Assembly (NCBI RefSeq): GCF_032062135.1
Contig: NC_092863.1
Location: 18,161,992-18,225,991, forward strand
Source of the DNA: Pyxicephalus adspersus
Taxonomy: Eukaryota; Chordata; Amphibia; Anura; Pyxicephalidae
Length of the DNA: 64,000 bases
Direction: 5' to 3'
The position numbers and the translations under genes are program-made. The notes below the pieces were generated by a model, which did no database searches, was not told where the DNA came from, and saw only the letters and a program-made list of their open reading frames with translations. Within the stretch, counting starts at the first letter, position 1, and each line of letters opens with the position of its first letter. This document shows, piece by piece, positions 1 through 12,240 of this stretch.

Positions 1-521
1 TTTTGTTTTAATTTTGTACAGGGTAGGCAATGGTTAAAACTCCAGCCAGGATGTTTTTTATCCATCTGTTCCACATTCAGGGATTTTCCCTTTACTTTCT
101 ACCTAATACATACAGCAAGAAGTAAAATTTAAAAAAAAGTAAATATCTCTTAGACAGTTGTTATTTGAACATATGTCCTAATCAAAAGATATTCCCACTA
201 TTCCTGTCTCTGTTATACTGTCACAAATGGCCCAGGGATGAATTACAAGGATGGTATCAGCGGAAGGACTGGTAAAAGTGTGGCACTGTGGTAAGTTAAC
301 TAACCTCTGCAAAAGTCTTGGAGGGAAAGTGATGCAACGTTTGAACTGAAACCCTAAACTTTAGGAATATCATGTCATGTCATAATTACTACAGTATCAT
401 GGTTTTACTATCTTCCTTCCTGGTATGGTCCCATAATACATTCAGTGCAAAAAAAATAAAAATAAATAGCATTTTAGGGACATCTCTGTCACCTTCAGAA
501 TGAAGACCTTTAGTATTTCAC
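1..521. other. AT-rich sequence, nothing recognised
   Basis: No gene, repeat family or structured element is recognisable here. The stretch is AT-rich with short A runs and no long open frame. Confidence 0.5.
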
Positions 522-583
522 TAAAGTCCCATGTAACGCTTTGTACATTTTGTATGTAAAGTCCCATGTAACGCTTTGTACAT
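522..583. repeat. Recent 35-bp direct duplication
   Basis: A 27-bp string beginning TAAAGTCCCATGTAACGC occurs at 522-548 and again, without a mismatch, at 557-583. The period is 35 bp. Perfect identity in otherwise diverged sequence suggests a recent local duplication. Confidence 0.9.
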
Positions 584-1651
584 AAGACCTGAGTAAAATA
601 TTGGTATATCATGACGTACTAGCTCTTTCCTAATAAATGTTACCCAGTGTATCATTGTTAGACCCTCCATGAAATCACCAAAGTATTAACAAAGGGTGGA
701 CTGATTGTGCAATAAAAACCTTCTAGGGGTTGTAACAATTTCCAGCTGTATCTAAAAAAAGTTTTGGCTTTAAAAACACATAAACAAGCATGCATGGGAA
801 TTACACTGTCACTGGCTGCTAAATGGCTCAAGACTCTGTTTAAGAACAACAGAGGATGGAAACATCATAGAATACCCAACTCTGATAAAACTGGAGAATA
901 GAAAAGTTTGCAGAGACAATGTCATGCTACCCTGCATTAAAAAGGTGGAAGTTTCTCTATAGTAAAACTGCTTCACAAATCATAACATGTAGGAGTACAG
1001 GACAGTTAGGAAATAAAGAGGTACGAGCCTTCAATCTGGAATTACAGTGTTTGTAAAGGCAAAACTTGTTTACCTAGTCATCTTTTATTTTAGAGTATGG
1101 AAAGGTTAAAACCACTTCCAAGGTATTTTTTTGCTTTAGGTAATTTCGGTAAATTTTAATGAGCGTGATTCTAAATTTAATTTTAGATATATTGATATGC
1201 GCAAAACATATTGGTACTAATATTTACTATATAATACAATAAAAACAAGGAATTAATATTACTGGTATATTTGTCTATTGCCTCGAAGCACCTGCTAACT
1301 TCAGCAACCTATTAGTATACAAGAAAATGTATGTCATCATGAACTAGGGGTGCCACATGGCTAGTAAAATTAAATACTATTCATAGGAAAGATATATCAA
1401 ATCCAGATTTTTTTCCATAACTTGGGCAAACTTAACATAATAAAATACCAATTCAAACAAGTTGTGCTGAAAAGCCCAATATAGAACACAAGAACACTTT
1501 GGTGAAAGTGGGGAAAGGATGGGAGGGTCATTTTCGGGTCATGCCAGACTGAAATTCTTTTTAATATGGTAAATTTTGCGATGAAAATTGTGTAGTGTGG
1601 TTATGTAGAGCATAGGGGACATTTTTCTGCTCATACACCCCATTGAATGAT
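584..1651. other. AT-rich sequence, no gene seen
   Basis: A minus-strand open stretch of 63 codons (658-849) has no recognisable domain and no coding bias. Nothing else is supported. Confidence 0.5.
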
Positions 1652-1870
1652 TGGATCTGATTTATTAAAGCTCTCCAAGGTTGGAGAGGTTACACTTTCA
1701 TCAGTGAAGCTGGGTGATTCAGCAAACCTGGAATGGATCTGATCCAGGATTCAAAACATTTTCATAGCAAATTACTTTTAAGAAACCATTCCAGGTTTTC
1801 TGGATCTCCCAGCTTCACTGCTGAAAGTGTATCCTCTCCAGCCTTAGATAGCTTTAATAAATTAGGTCCA
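1652..1870. mobile_element. MITE family A, near-complete copy
   Basis: The left end reads TGGATCTGATTTATTAAAGC and the right end is its near inverse (AGCTTTAATAAATTAGGTCCA region). Long inverted arms contain the CTCTCCAAGG/GAGAGG and AGCTGGGTGAT/TCCCAGCTTCACTG pairs, with a short centre of about 40 bp. Four other copies or part copies lie at 11582, 26358, 33110 and 58329. Inverted ends, about 220 bp length and several copies make this a non-autonomous DNA transposon. No clear target-site duplication is visible, so I do not assign a superfamily. Confidence 0.85.
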
Positions 1871-4800
1871 TTGTCAGCCACTGCAGACATGCACACGTGT
1901 ATGTTAACAACATGACAATCAGTTGCACAAGTAAGTTCTTATTCTTTTTACTTATTAAAGCCTATAAAACAGTATGGTTTCTATGACTAAGGTTAGCCAT
2001 ACACAGGTTCCTTTTTCGTGTTTGATTGAGCAGTCCATTTGATCAATGACCAAAAAATAAATTTCTGAATTTGACGGAACAAAAGAAATTGATACCAAGC
2101 ATGGAATTAAAAGGACCTTTTTGTTGAACGTTGATATATTTATAAGAAATAAGTCAACTGAATTGAACATGTTTTGAATTCAGGGAATGCAGCTTGCTTG
2201 ACAAATACACACTGTTATAGACCAAACCAAGAAGTGGAAGGAGAGGAAGAGAGCCCAGATGCTCAGTACAGTCCTGTCACCACAGATGGAGCCTGGAGGT
2301 CTGGATCTGGGCAGTTTGGCCACCCAGGCATTGATAATTTGCTTACAGATGTAGCCATTCAGCTATTGGTATGAATGGCCAGATGTAAAAGTAAAAGGCA
2401 ATACTTTGGCTGTTTCACTTTTTCCTGCATCCTAATGTGATAGAGGCCAAGCAGCTGCATCTGGCTGGTGAATGGGGTGTAAATGATGCTTGAACTATTG
2501 AGAAGTGATGGACATTGCACTGTAGTCATTCAACGGTAAAGACAGCTACATATTCTAACTTCCAGGAATATAATTTTGACAGCATCACTGGCCAGAGTGA
2601 ACAAACATCACAATAATTTCAGGTTGCAGATAACCAAAAACAAACTGGAAAATGTGGTGCAGGTATTGCGTCTTCCTACCCATGTAAATAATGAATAGGG
2701 TTGCAATCAGTAGTTCAGTACTACCTGCTGCAACCCACCCCATTTTCTTTAGGAACCAGCGCAGTGGAGTAGGTGGTTCATAGAAGTATTATGAACATTT
2801 TAATAACTGCAATAACCATTTGTAATTCATGTAATGGGATGAAATGCTCTGTTCTTGTCTCCCGATTGCTCTATTGCAATGTCATCCTTCTACCAAAGCT
2901 TCTGCTGTAGCTGAACCAACCATGTAGATAAAAAGTCGCTACAAGATCTGTTTTTTTTTCTGAAGGAAAAGCATGGTAATTGCGTATGATACTCTATGCT
3001 TTAAAAGACTAACAGAAATTTTTATTAAAGCTTTACTTTGTAATTATCCAGTGAATAATTAATAGGTATTTGACCGGAAGAATTTACCCTGCATTATACA
3101 GTTACATTCACCTTATTTACAATGAAAATTGAAATTGCAAGTCTAAATACAGTGAACAGCCATCCAATTGCTCATGAGCAGCATTTTACCCACAAGGAAA
3201 TCTGTAAGCCATTGCCCTCTATGGTGCTGATGGATGCTAGCCTCCTCAATACCCCCAGTGCCTTGGACAGGGTGTTGTTAAATCGAAGGCTTAAGTGCCA
3301 CCTACCTGCCCCCCAAAACTGATGATTGTCTCCTCTTAGGTTTTAGAAGTTCAGGGAATGTCAGGTGAATGATCATGAAAGGCAACATTCATAAATTTCT
3401 TGCATAGGGTCCTAGGTAGTCTCTAAACTTTTTTTTACACTGTTTTGTTAAATGTTATTAGTACCAGACAGAGTAATACAATTGAAGGAAGCGGGTTGTT
3501 TACAAGAGTGTGATACCTATATGTTTATGCAAGGATTATTCTAGGCAAAACTCTTTCAGCTTTATTTGATAGTCCATCCAATACTATCTAATAATGAAAC
3601 CCATATATTTGGACTGCGATTTTTATCAACGGGGTTCTGCTACATTACATAACATAAAAAAGTACTAATTATGTGATGGGGGTTGTTCTAACAACCTGGT
3701 CACTTTGCAGATTGTCTAAAAATCTCTATTGATCCTTTTTTGCTATAAACTGTCCCCAATGGGGCTTATTTTCCCTTGATGAACTTTTATTTTTTTAGCA
3801 ATGCTCTTGTGGATATAACTGAAACCTGCTTTGATGAAATTGAATTTATCATATGATGTTGGTAGTTTAGTGAAAATAAATTTGCATTTGTATTTTGCCT
3901 CCCAATCCTAATGCAGTGAAAGGGAAGCTAGGAATAAACATCGGATCTAAACTGAAATATGTATGAAATGTTATGTTTTTATTTTAAAAAGCTCAGTTCA
4001 GCAAAAGCTCCAGGCTCCAGGCTTTAGGTTTCCTTTGCCTAAAACCGTGGGCATAATGATCCGCCAAGGGGTGAATCAAAGCTCTCTTGTTTATGTGTGT
4101 TTTAGCAGCTTCAGTTACAGAGCTCTGTAAACCACAGAATTTGAACAAGTGATAAATGGACACAGGAAAACATTAGAAAGGACCAAGAGGTCTACCTGCT
4201 GCACTTCTTATACAAGACAACATGTTTCTCCTATGCATTTCATATTTATAATTATTTATAACCACTCTATATTATTTTAAAAATTATTGGATGAAAACAT
4301 GTTTCTTTTCTGCAAATGTCACTTAATTAGTAATTCTGCTTAAATGCTTTTGGCTAAAATCACGAGACCAATACCTGCCTGGAAGGAGCCCTGAGAATTA
4401 TTTTATGCTGCTTTCTTACCTTCATTGACCATATTGTATTGGGATTGTGAAAATAGCTGCAGGGTGGAGACATATGTAAAAAATAAAACTACAAGGAAAA
4501 TACTAAATGCTGGTCATTATTAACCATATGGATTCTTTATAAACTATATATAATTTTTTTAAGCAATTTGTGGCAGAGAATCTTGTGAACCACATCTGAT
4601 TTCAGCCTACTATATCTCAAAAGGCCTACCATAGGCACAAAGGTGTAAGGACATATTCACACATATGTGCTGCAGGAACACGTATGCAGTCATGCGCACT
4701 GGAGCCACATGGTACTGCGTATTCACCTAAATCAGGTCCCTAAAATCTAACTTGTAAACACCTTTTCTGGCAATGTGAACTGTGCTGCAATGCCAGAGTG

Positions 4801-6352
4801 CAGACACGGTGCATTAGGGTGCAATAAGTGGATGTCACAAGTGGATGAAAGGGGTTAAACAGAGTTAAAATCATTTGGCAGGTAAAACAGTTTACATATA
4901 CATATTTGTGGATCAATCAGTCTAGAGTTCAGCTTTACAGAAACTAATAACTTGTCCTATAAATATAAATATATACTGTATATTGGAAACATGCGGGTTA
5001 CAGTAATGTTTATTATAAACTGCGGAATAAACGTTGAAGCTTTATATTATAGGTAATAAGAACTACAGTTTTTCATTATGCTCACAATATAATTTGATAA
5101 ATTCAACCATATGTTTTAGTTAGTACACCTAACAAGATAACCTGACCCTTTTATATAAACATGTCTGTGGCCAGATCTGACAACTCCATATGCTCTAAAT
5201 CCAAGCTAGATGTTAAGATTATGTAGGAAACAACAGAAATGACTTACAATAGTCACGGCTGGATTTCTGCATTGTCAATGTAAGCTGAAGCGTAGGGTGT
5301 AAGAAGAATGCACATTCAATCTTAAAACATGAGCCATTGCATGTTACCATGTACAAAAAAAAATCCTGACTATTGTCTTGCTTGCAAGGGACAACCATAT
5401 CATCTTTTTACTGTGGTATTTTCACAATCTGTGCACTTACAGGTCACCAATCTGCATCCAAAGCAGAACTGATAGCAGAACTCATCCTAGCCTTGAGTGG
5501 TGATGTCTTCTGATATTGATAGTATGATACATGCACACAGACAGTTTATGGGCAACAGTTACCAGGCTGACACCCTACCAAAGGAAAATAACTGCGTTTC
5601 CCTTACTCTATGATTGAAAATAATGAGAATGTTCAATAGCAGTGTTTGTTCGATAAGTCAGGTGTTCATCAACCACCATTCTACATGCAGCACCTGACAG
5701 TCAGCTTTCTATTCGGAGAGGACTGAGCACACATCCACTGCTGGCAACAGCTTTGGACAAATGCAGTCTGGAAGCACAAGAAAAGAAGTGACCGCAATGC
5801 TCCATTACCGCCCATGTGAACCTAACCTAAGGAAAGCCAATTGACTGTGGTTAGAGTGGGATACAAGACCTGGGGGAATTATAGGGGGTTGCTCACTTAC
5901 AAAAAAATTTCAGCAGGTAAGTGGTTTTTGTGGTGTTTGACAAAAATACCAAGCCTTCCTATTAAAATAAAAATGAATGACAGCAGATTTTAAAAAAAGT
6001 CTTTGATTTACATATACAATTTATCGCTTAGTTTGGGCACATGGAAAGGGTTGACCATCTCTAGAGCCTGTGTGAACAAGTCCTTAGCCATTTCTTTAGC
6101 AATTCCCATGTTCTTTGACAACTGCCACTTTCTTACAAATAGATTTTCTATTCCTTGCTTCCAAAATTGAACAATCAATTGTGACTTAGAATTATTTCTT
6201 TTCTAGAAACAATTGTTTCATCAGGATGAATTTTCTGCACTATATCCCAAAAAAGTTGTTGTGAGTTTTCAATTTTACGTGGTGGAAAGATAACATTCTG
6301 CAAGCCCAAAATGTCCTTTAGAAAGACTCTTTTTTAATTCCCAAATATACCT
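1871..6352. other. AT-rich stretch with a few MITE stubs
   Basis: No gene is supported. At 1988 TAA is followed by GGTTAGCCATACACAGG, a probable end of a Harbinger-like MITE. At 2184-2368 an open frame is flanked by CAG and GTATGA (see findings). Near 5813-5825 ATGTGAACCTAACCTAAGG resembles the end of another frog MITE family, and a related 'TTCACAC' stub lies near 4650. The rest shows nothing I recognise. Confidence 0.45.
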
Positions 6353-6491
6353 TTAAACAGAAACTAAACTCAAAAGTTCCAAAAAAAAAAAAAAAATACA
6401 CTTACCTTTAATCCTGGGGCAGTCCGATCCATTCGGGGTTACCTTGCATCAGGTCCCGCGTCGTCCCGCCGCCGCCATCTCCTTGTCTACC
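6353..6491 (-). mobile_element. TTAA-bounded MITE (family D), truncated copy
   Basis: Begins with TTAAACAGAAACTAAACTC, followed by an A16 run (6381-6396), the reverse complement of a splice donor (ACTTACCT, 6400-6407), and then a GC-rich block. It is the antisense counterpart of the right part of the complete copy at 40125-40647: both share AGTCCGATCCAT and TTGCATC and the donor in the same order. Read on the minus strand it runs GGAGATGGCGGCGGC, CpG-rich sequence, AGGTAAGTGTATT. The other end is missing near 6491. Confidence 0.8.
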
Positions 6492-7736
6492 CTTTTATGT
6501 AAAGTGAAGTTAAGTTGACCGTGAGTGACTGTACAAATCAAATGACTGGGCTCTCTGTAACCTTTTGAGGTATTTTATTCTATGTATAGTTTGCTCTTTT
6601 TTTTAAAACACCAAGCACACAATAAGTACACCTATCTCCTTTTCTGTTCTGTACACTGGGGATGTAAACTGTAAACAGAGATTGGAGATACAGGCTTTTG
6701 GAGTCCATATCTTTTTAAACACTTGAATGCAGATATTTTGAACTAACAAAAAATATATACAAGCACTTCCTCATTTCTATTGGCCCATGTACAAACAGAG
6801 ATCAAAGTCTCTTGAAAATGATCTGTAACCACCATGATAGGAATCAGCAGTATCCAACAACTTTGTGATGGTCCAGACATGACTCACATACACAGAAATA
6901 TATGACTGAAGGAAGACTGTCATGGTGACAACCACAAATGGTATTGCTTTTGCTTTTCTTAGCCTGCAAAGGGCTCTCAAAGTCACATTGATTGACATTT
7001 CATTGAGTTAAACATCTGACTGAAATGACTATTTTTAGAGAAAATGACCGCTGAAGATATTTTCATACTTTTTACAACAGACATAAAAGAATTGATCAAT
7101 CAGTCCAGTAAGAAAGGGCAAAATAAATATGTATTAAACCTATACTTTAGATAAAATCTCAAGTTACCCTTGTAGTTGGGCCCCTGCACTTCAAGAGTAA
7201 ATGACTGGGGGCCTACCTATTACTTAAAATTTTGAGTAAAGAGAAGAACATGCAAGCCGTCATCTTACATTGGCGGTCTATAGAAATGTACCATATTACA
7301 CCATGTTACATTAGTTGTTAGTGTACTAATAAGTGGAAGGAATACCCCCTCCTAACACACATTGTTGAAAAAGCAGACATTGCCCATTCCACAAACAACA
7401 CCTAGCAACCTCTGGACAATTCTTGGTTGAGAAATACTGCACTAGAAAAAAAGAACAATCAGCCCTTATAGTATGGGGGTAACCTCATACCATTCACTAA
7501 AAGGGGTTCTCTGTAAAGTACATCTAAAACCAAATATTTTTTTTCTTTGTTTTGGGTATAAATGGTTAAATACCTTGGTATAATATTATTGCTGCCTTTG
7601 TCCTCGCTAGGAATAATAAATGTATGAGACCTTTCTGATCCAAATGGGTATTCTGGTTCAGTGAACAAATAATTACAAACACTGTGATTGAACACCTGTC
7701 TGTTATGTGATGTTTGCTGTGCACCCCCATACATTA
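6492..7736. other. AT-rich sequence, no gene seen
   Basis: Open stretches such as 6777-6998 (minus, 73 codons) and 7459-7878 (minus, 139 codons) show no family signature. The latter runs into the MITE at 7737, so it is not taken as a gene. Confidence 0.45.
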
Positions 7737-7885
7737 GGCTGACCATACACATGACAAGTGTAGAGGGGGATGGAGTCTTGCTTACCTCTGCTTTCCAGTT
7801 TTTCCCACCTCCTCCTTTTCTCACCAAGAAACTTGAAAATAACCACACAGAAACCTTTCCTTGGGTAAAATTGGCCATAGCAGCC
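7737..7885. mobile_element. Harbinger-like MITE with splice-donor motif
   Basis: TTA precedes the left end GGCTGACCATACACATG, and the right end GGCCATAGCAGCC is a partial inverse of it. The GGYTRRCCATACACA type end is also seen at 1991. Inside, CTTACCTCTG (7781-7790) is a minus-strand splice-donor-like site (CAGAG/GTAAG). Assignment rests on the ends and the flanking TTA only. Confidence 0.45.
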
Positions 7886-7989
7886 TTTTTATAAGAAAAA
7901 ACGGTTTATTTTCTTTTACCAGAAAAAAACATTGTAGCAACCAATCTTTACATTTTACCAGTTTAACAGTTCTAACAGGTTTTTAAAGG

Positions 7990-8424
7990 TCCATAACAGT
8001 ACAACCAATCACTCCCAATTTACCTGGATACTCCTGCTCTCCCCAAAAAGGCCCTCAGCTGCTACCACACCGACTCGGGGACAGTTTACAGGTATCCGAC
8101 TACTCACACCGAGCCCTTACAACAACCCAGTGTCCCATGAGGCCCACTAATACGGGAACTTTATACTTTGATGGGATCCACACCCCCCACTGCCATATAT
8201 GCATCAAAACCCCACTTTCATGGACCCGCAAAAAACCTCCAGCTGATATGACAAAACGTAATCCCCCCGCCCAGTCACCACCAACATTGGGAAGGGTGGG
8301 TGGGAAAGCCTTTCCACTGCTCCCCTTAAATTTTATGAGCTTCTCCCCACTTCTTGACCTTTTATACACTATCCCCTCTGACCCCTCCTTTACCCGATCA
8401 CCTTAACCCTCTGCTTCCCAGACT
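7990..8424. other. C-rich (pyrimidine-biased) block, unassigned
   Basis: Base composition changes sharply from the AT-rich surroundings to a C-rich plus strand. Both strands stay open for about 270 bases (8100-8406), which follows from the composition and is not evidence of coding. It may be part of an old retroelement or another dispersed repeat, but I recognise no terminal structure. Confidence 0.4.
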
Positions 8425-8435
8425 CCCCCCCCCCC
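8425..8435. repeat. Poly-C run (C11)
   Basis: Eleven consecutive C residues at the end of the C-rich block. Confidence 0.95.
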
Positions 8436-8786
8436 ATCCCATCATGTGGCCCTCCACCTAATGTCCCTTTATTACTTGCTTCGGCCATCTTTACAGCATA
8501 TTAATCTTAAATACAATTTCTGCAATCCTTTATAGACCACCAACAACTCATTTCTTGCAAGATCTCATTTAGATCCACCATTACAATTATGTAGTCCAAG
8601 AGCTTGTATGAAAAGACGTTACACAATTTTACTAATTTAACAAGATCTTACATGAACTATATAAACAAATTGTAGTTTTGATTCTTTTAATATAGTGTAG
8701 GATTATAACATCAGATTATTGGACTGACAACTCAGTGCATTATACAAAGTAAATAGGCTATCATCATTTTTAGGGTCAGTACAGCT

Positions 8787-8868
8787 CAGTTTTTCTCAAC
8801 CAGGGTTCCTCCAGAAATTGCTAGGGGTTCCTTGAGCAGGGAGCTGCGCCACTCAGGTCAGTTTACCC
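8787..8868. mobile_element. hAT-like MITE, left fragment
   Basis: CAGTTTTTCTCAACCAGGG followed by GTTCCTCCAGAAATTGCTAG and GGGTTCCTTGAGCA closely matches the left part of the element at 37682. The matching right end is not found, so this is a truncated copy. Confidence 0.75.
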
Positions 8869-9268
8869 AACACTGATGATCAAAGTGAATAACTGACTGC
8901 ATACAGTGAAATAAAAGTGGGCAGTTTCAGTCCAGGAAAGAACTCTGATTGGCCCTAATACTTAAAGGTGTAGCAGCATGTTATTTTGCTTTTGAGAATT
9001 GCATTGCTTCGCTAACTCCACTGCAGTTTATCTTGTGATGCCACCTGAGCCTTCACAAGCCTTCTGATCTGAGCCTTCCGTGACCCTGTGTGTTCTCTAT
9101 GACCCTCTGTGCTTCATGTCACCGCATGAGTGCCAATGCTGCTTTGTAATACAAGGTAAATGTGTACCTTTGACTGCTTCTCTGGTTACCAATGTTTTCC
9201 TGTTTCAGGCATCCATTGCTCCACCTCCCCTTGCCTGTCTTCAGTGTATTTTGAGCCTATTGATTGAC
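8869..9268. other. No feature recognised
   Basis: An ordinary AT-rich stretch without an open frame of interest. Confidence 0.4.
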
Positions 9269-9305
9269 TAAATATATATATATATATTTATTTATATATA
9301 TAAAA

Positions 9306-9341
<36 letters not shown>

Positions 9342-9344
9342 TAG
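9269..9344. repeat. AT dinucleotide microsatellite
   Basis: About 76 bp of nearly pure (AT)n with interruptions near 9288 and 9301-9310. Confidence 0.95.
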
Positions 9345-9847
9345 TCACAATTCACACAGTATATAAAGATCTTCAGTCAGCAATCAAATGAGTATTATGT
9401 GCAATAATACATTTCATTTACTAGGGTGAATTAGTTAGCTTTATTTGGTAAACTAGTTAACTTAATTTGTTATTTTATCTTTATGAACCTTTTCTTCTTA
9501 ATAAGGCTAATAATACAGACATAAATTTCATTCAGAAACAAAAAGAAAAGAATAGTCGTGCACAAAGAACACATGACCCTAGCTAAATTTTGGATGGGGC
9601 ACCTGAAACCCTCCACCTGCTTTGGTTGCTACGGTATTCCCTATGCCACTGCCCAGCAGAACAAACAGACAAAAACTATCCATTTCTGGACCAAGCAGTA
9701 CAAAAACACCATGTGGACTGTCACAACGCTCCTCTCGGTTTCTACACTTAACGCTTCAGAGCTCAGTCAAGAAGCCATTGCCCCATACCGGTGTTCATTG
9801 CTTTTATGCCTCTACATCATGATTAGCAGATGCATAAACCAATCACT

Positions 9848-10057
9848 TTAGAGTTGTAGTCTGGTGATCCAATCAGCAACCAGCGCTCTTCTCTGCTTTG
9901 AAACATTGGTGCTGCTGTAGTAGATGTTGAATGTAGCATATTCCTTCCATGCATTCTTCATCTCATGGACTAAAATGGCCTGTGATGCTTGTGAAGCAGA
10001 CCGATAGGCTGCCTTTAAAAAATAATGTTTTTGGTTCAGGGGTGGTATTTTTATTTT
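9848..10057 (-). other. Unassigned open stretch, possible exon or relic
   Basis: On the minus strand this frame is open for 69 codons from 10057 to a TAA at 9848-9850. It contains a peptide of unusually protein-like composition, including AYRSASQASQAILVHEMKNA, followed by WKEYATFN. An AG preceded by a short T run (minus strand, near 10013) could be a splice acceptor. I see no good splice donor before the stop. I do not recognise the protein. It could be one exon of a host gene, a decayed pseudogene fragment, or a chance frame. Confidence 0.2.
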
Positions 10058-10859
10058 TCATAATACAGACTTTTTTTTTATAAATGTGGGCTGTTCATAT
10101 TGCAGCATTGCACTGTCATTGCACTGTCACCCTGTGGGTCGATCAACCTCTGACAGTCTAAACCTCTAAAATCAATAAAGTCCTCAAAGCTGCAACAAAA
10201 AGCTTATTTTTTTGCACTGGGACATGTTTCCTTTTGGTAGAGCCCAGCTGCCTATTCTTTTTTGGACAGAAGTTTGGCTACTAGCCCTAAAAACAGTCAG
10301 TATGTAGTTACAGGGTTCACCATTCTCCTCTAAGTGGATTCGCCACTAAGTTTGGCTTTACAGAATTTCAAACAGGATTAGCAGAAAACAGTGATTTGGT
10401 CATCTTGAAAATTTAGGAATAATACTCTGAATAAAAGAAATCGAATACAGGCACCCAATCTATGGACTGGTAAACTGCAATAAATTTGCCTTTTTTTTTC
10501 AAAGGTTCAATACCAATTAAGGTACATTCAATACTGAAAAAATAAAAAACTCAAATGAAAAGCACACTGGCCTGATAAAAGAACAAAAGAAAAGTACTGT
10601 ATATTAAAACTAATAATCCCAAAATGAACTCCAAAGTGTAGCAGCAATTCACAGATGGAATGTGGAAACAGCCCACCAAGTTTAGGGGTGAGAAGTACAC
10701 AATCTGAATAACTGTATGTGGATTTCCTGGGAGTTCCACTTGATGAGGTTGTAAGGTGGTGGCATTCTGGTGACTGGAGAGATGCTGAAGTCAAATACAG
10801 CAATTCTGCATCACATCCGATTCAGTAACCGGACAACTCATTATATGGGTGTAGCCCCC
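10058..10859. other. No feature recognised
   Basis: AT-rich sequence. Overlapping minus-strand open stretches at 10528-10803 have no recognisable family and are probably chance frames. Confidence 0.4.
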
Positions 10860-11176
10860 TTCTCTTTACTTTTGTAAACCTTAATTCCTATTTTCTTAGC
10901 TTTCTGCCAATAATCCACTCCTCACCCACTGCCATCCTTACCTGTTCTTCTTTCGGTTTCGGTTTCCGGATCTTTAGTTAGCTGAGTATTTCATTCTCAG
11001 CAATCAGGTATGCCAGGATTGTACACTGACCTGCACATCTTCATCTCACTCTGTATTACAGAAAAGATTGCAAACAGTTATGTTTTTTTTTATTGCCGAA
11101 GAGACATCTCCTATCCCTTCTGCAATAAACAATAGGCCTGCTTGTATTTTTTTTTTAAAGGACAGTTCCACTTTAA
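10860..11176. mobile_element. Probable TTAA-type MITE with splice-donor motif
   Basis: The right end is sharp: TTAAAGGACAGTTCCACTTTAA, preceded by a T run. Inside lie CTTACCT (10937-10943), which reads CAG/GTAAG on the minus strand, and the phrase CTTTCGGTTTCGGTTTCCGG. The T-run, TTAA end and donor layout match the other TTAA-bounded elements in the window. The left boundary is uncertain. Confidence 0.4.
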
Positions 11177-11581
11177 ATAAAGTTTGTAAAACCTATAGTT
11201 GCCTACAAAAATACTTCTTGCAAGCATTTGTATGCCTCCACTTCAGTTAATGCTGATGGATGCAAACCTTTTCTGCCTTTTTTAAGTGCTACTTGTGTCT
11301 AAAATAACATATTCCCACTGCAATTTTGAAAAGTTACAAACCTCTCTGCGATAAACACATAGTTATTATGGCGGCATTAGTGCTTTAAATGAAGTGGACC
11401 TTAATAGAAAGGTTTGAATTTTAAATTCCTTTTCTGGGTCTTACTTTCTCTGGAATCTTTTAGCTAAGGAATTTCTGTAACAGGAAAATAGCTTATCATC
11501 TGCAGTGATTCCCTCAATGCAGCTGTCCTGACCTGTGTGCACTGTTTTGTCAAATCAGCTTCACAAAGAGGGTGGACGCAT

Positions 11582-11758
11582 TGGGCCTGATTTATTAAAG
11601 CTAAGTGATCCAGCAAACCTGCAATAGATTTATTTAAAGTCATTTGCTAGCAAATGTTTTGAATGCCCCAGATCCATTCCAGATTTGCTGGATTACCCAG
11701 CTTCACCATTGAAAGTGTATCCTCTCCAGTCTTGGAGAGTTTTAATAAATCAGGCCCA
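11582..11758. mobile_element. MITE family A, internally deleted copy
   Basis: Starts TGGGCCTGATTTATTAAAGC and ends TTTAATAAATCAGGCCCA. The right arm is complete, with the GATTACCCAGCTTCACC and CTCTCCAGTCTTGG motifs. The left arm jumps from TTAAAGCTAAG directly to TGATCCAGCAAACCTG, so about 40 bp has been lost compared with the 1652 and 58329 copies. Confidence 0.85.
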
Positions 11759-12240
11759 CTATGTGAAGGTTTTGGGCACCGAAGATTTTTTGTTTTTTGC
11801 ATGTTCTCAAAAAAAGTGAAAATTTAGTTATAGGTAATATAGCTATTTATATATGAATATAAATGTATTTGGTTTAGCATGTGCAGGTTATACACAATCA
11901 CGCAGTCAGCATACACAATCTGTGAAGACTAAATGAGAAAACAATAAAATTAAAATAAGGCACATATCCAGTAAATCTATTTTTTTTACTGAAACCCCCA
12001 ACAAATACTCTTTATTGCTGAAGGCATAACTTAATTTTTCATTTACAGCATCTATTAGCACATGGCACAGTCAGGACAATAATAAAGCTGTAAATCTAAA
12101 ATTCAAAGCAAAGCTATTTAAGAGACTGGCCAGTCTTTGGATGACATCACAGTGGTTTAAACATGAGGTTGTAATCTAACATCACAATACTGAGATCCAA
12201 TTTCATAATCTGTATCTTTCTCTGGAGGGGCTGTTGCACA
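11759..12240. other. No feature recognised
   Basis: AT-rich DNA with several A and T runs. No open frame or repeat is recognised. Confidence 0.4.

Noticed and set aside
7459..7878. 139-codon minus-strand frame
   Set aside because: It runs across a MITE and AT-rich DNA, has no domain, and codon use is not coherent.
8100..8406. 89-codon frames on both strands
   Set aside because: Both follow from the C-rich composition. Overlapping antisense frames of equal length are not evidence for a gene.
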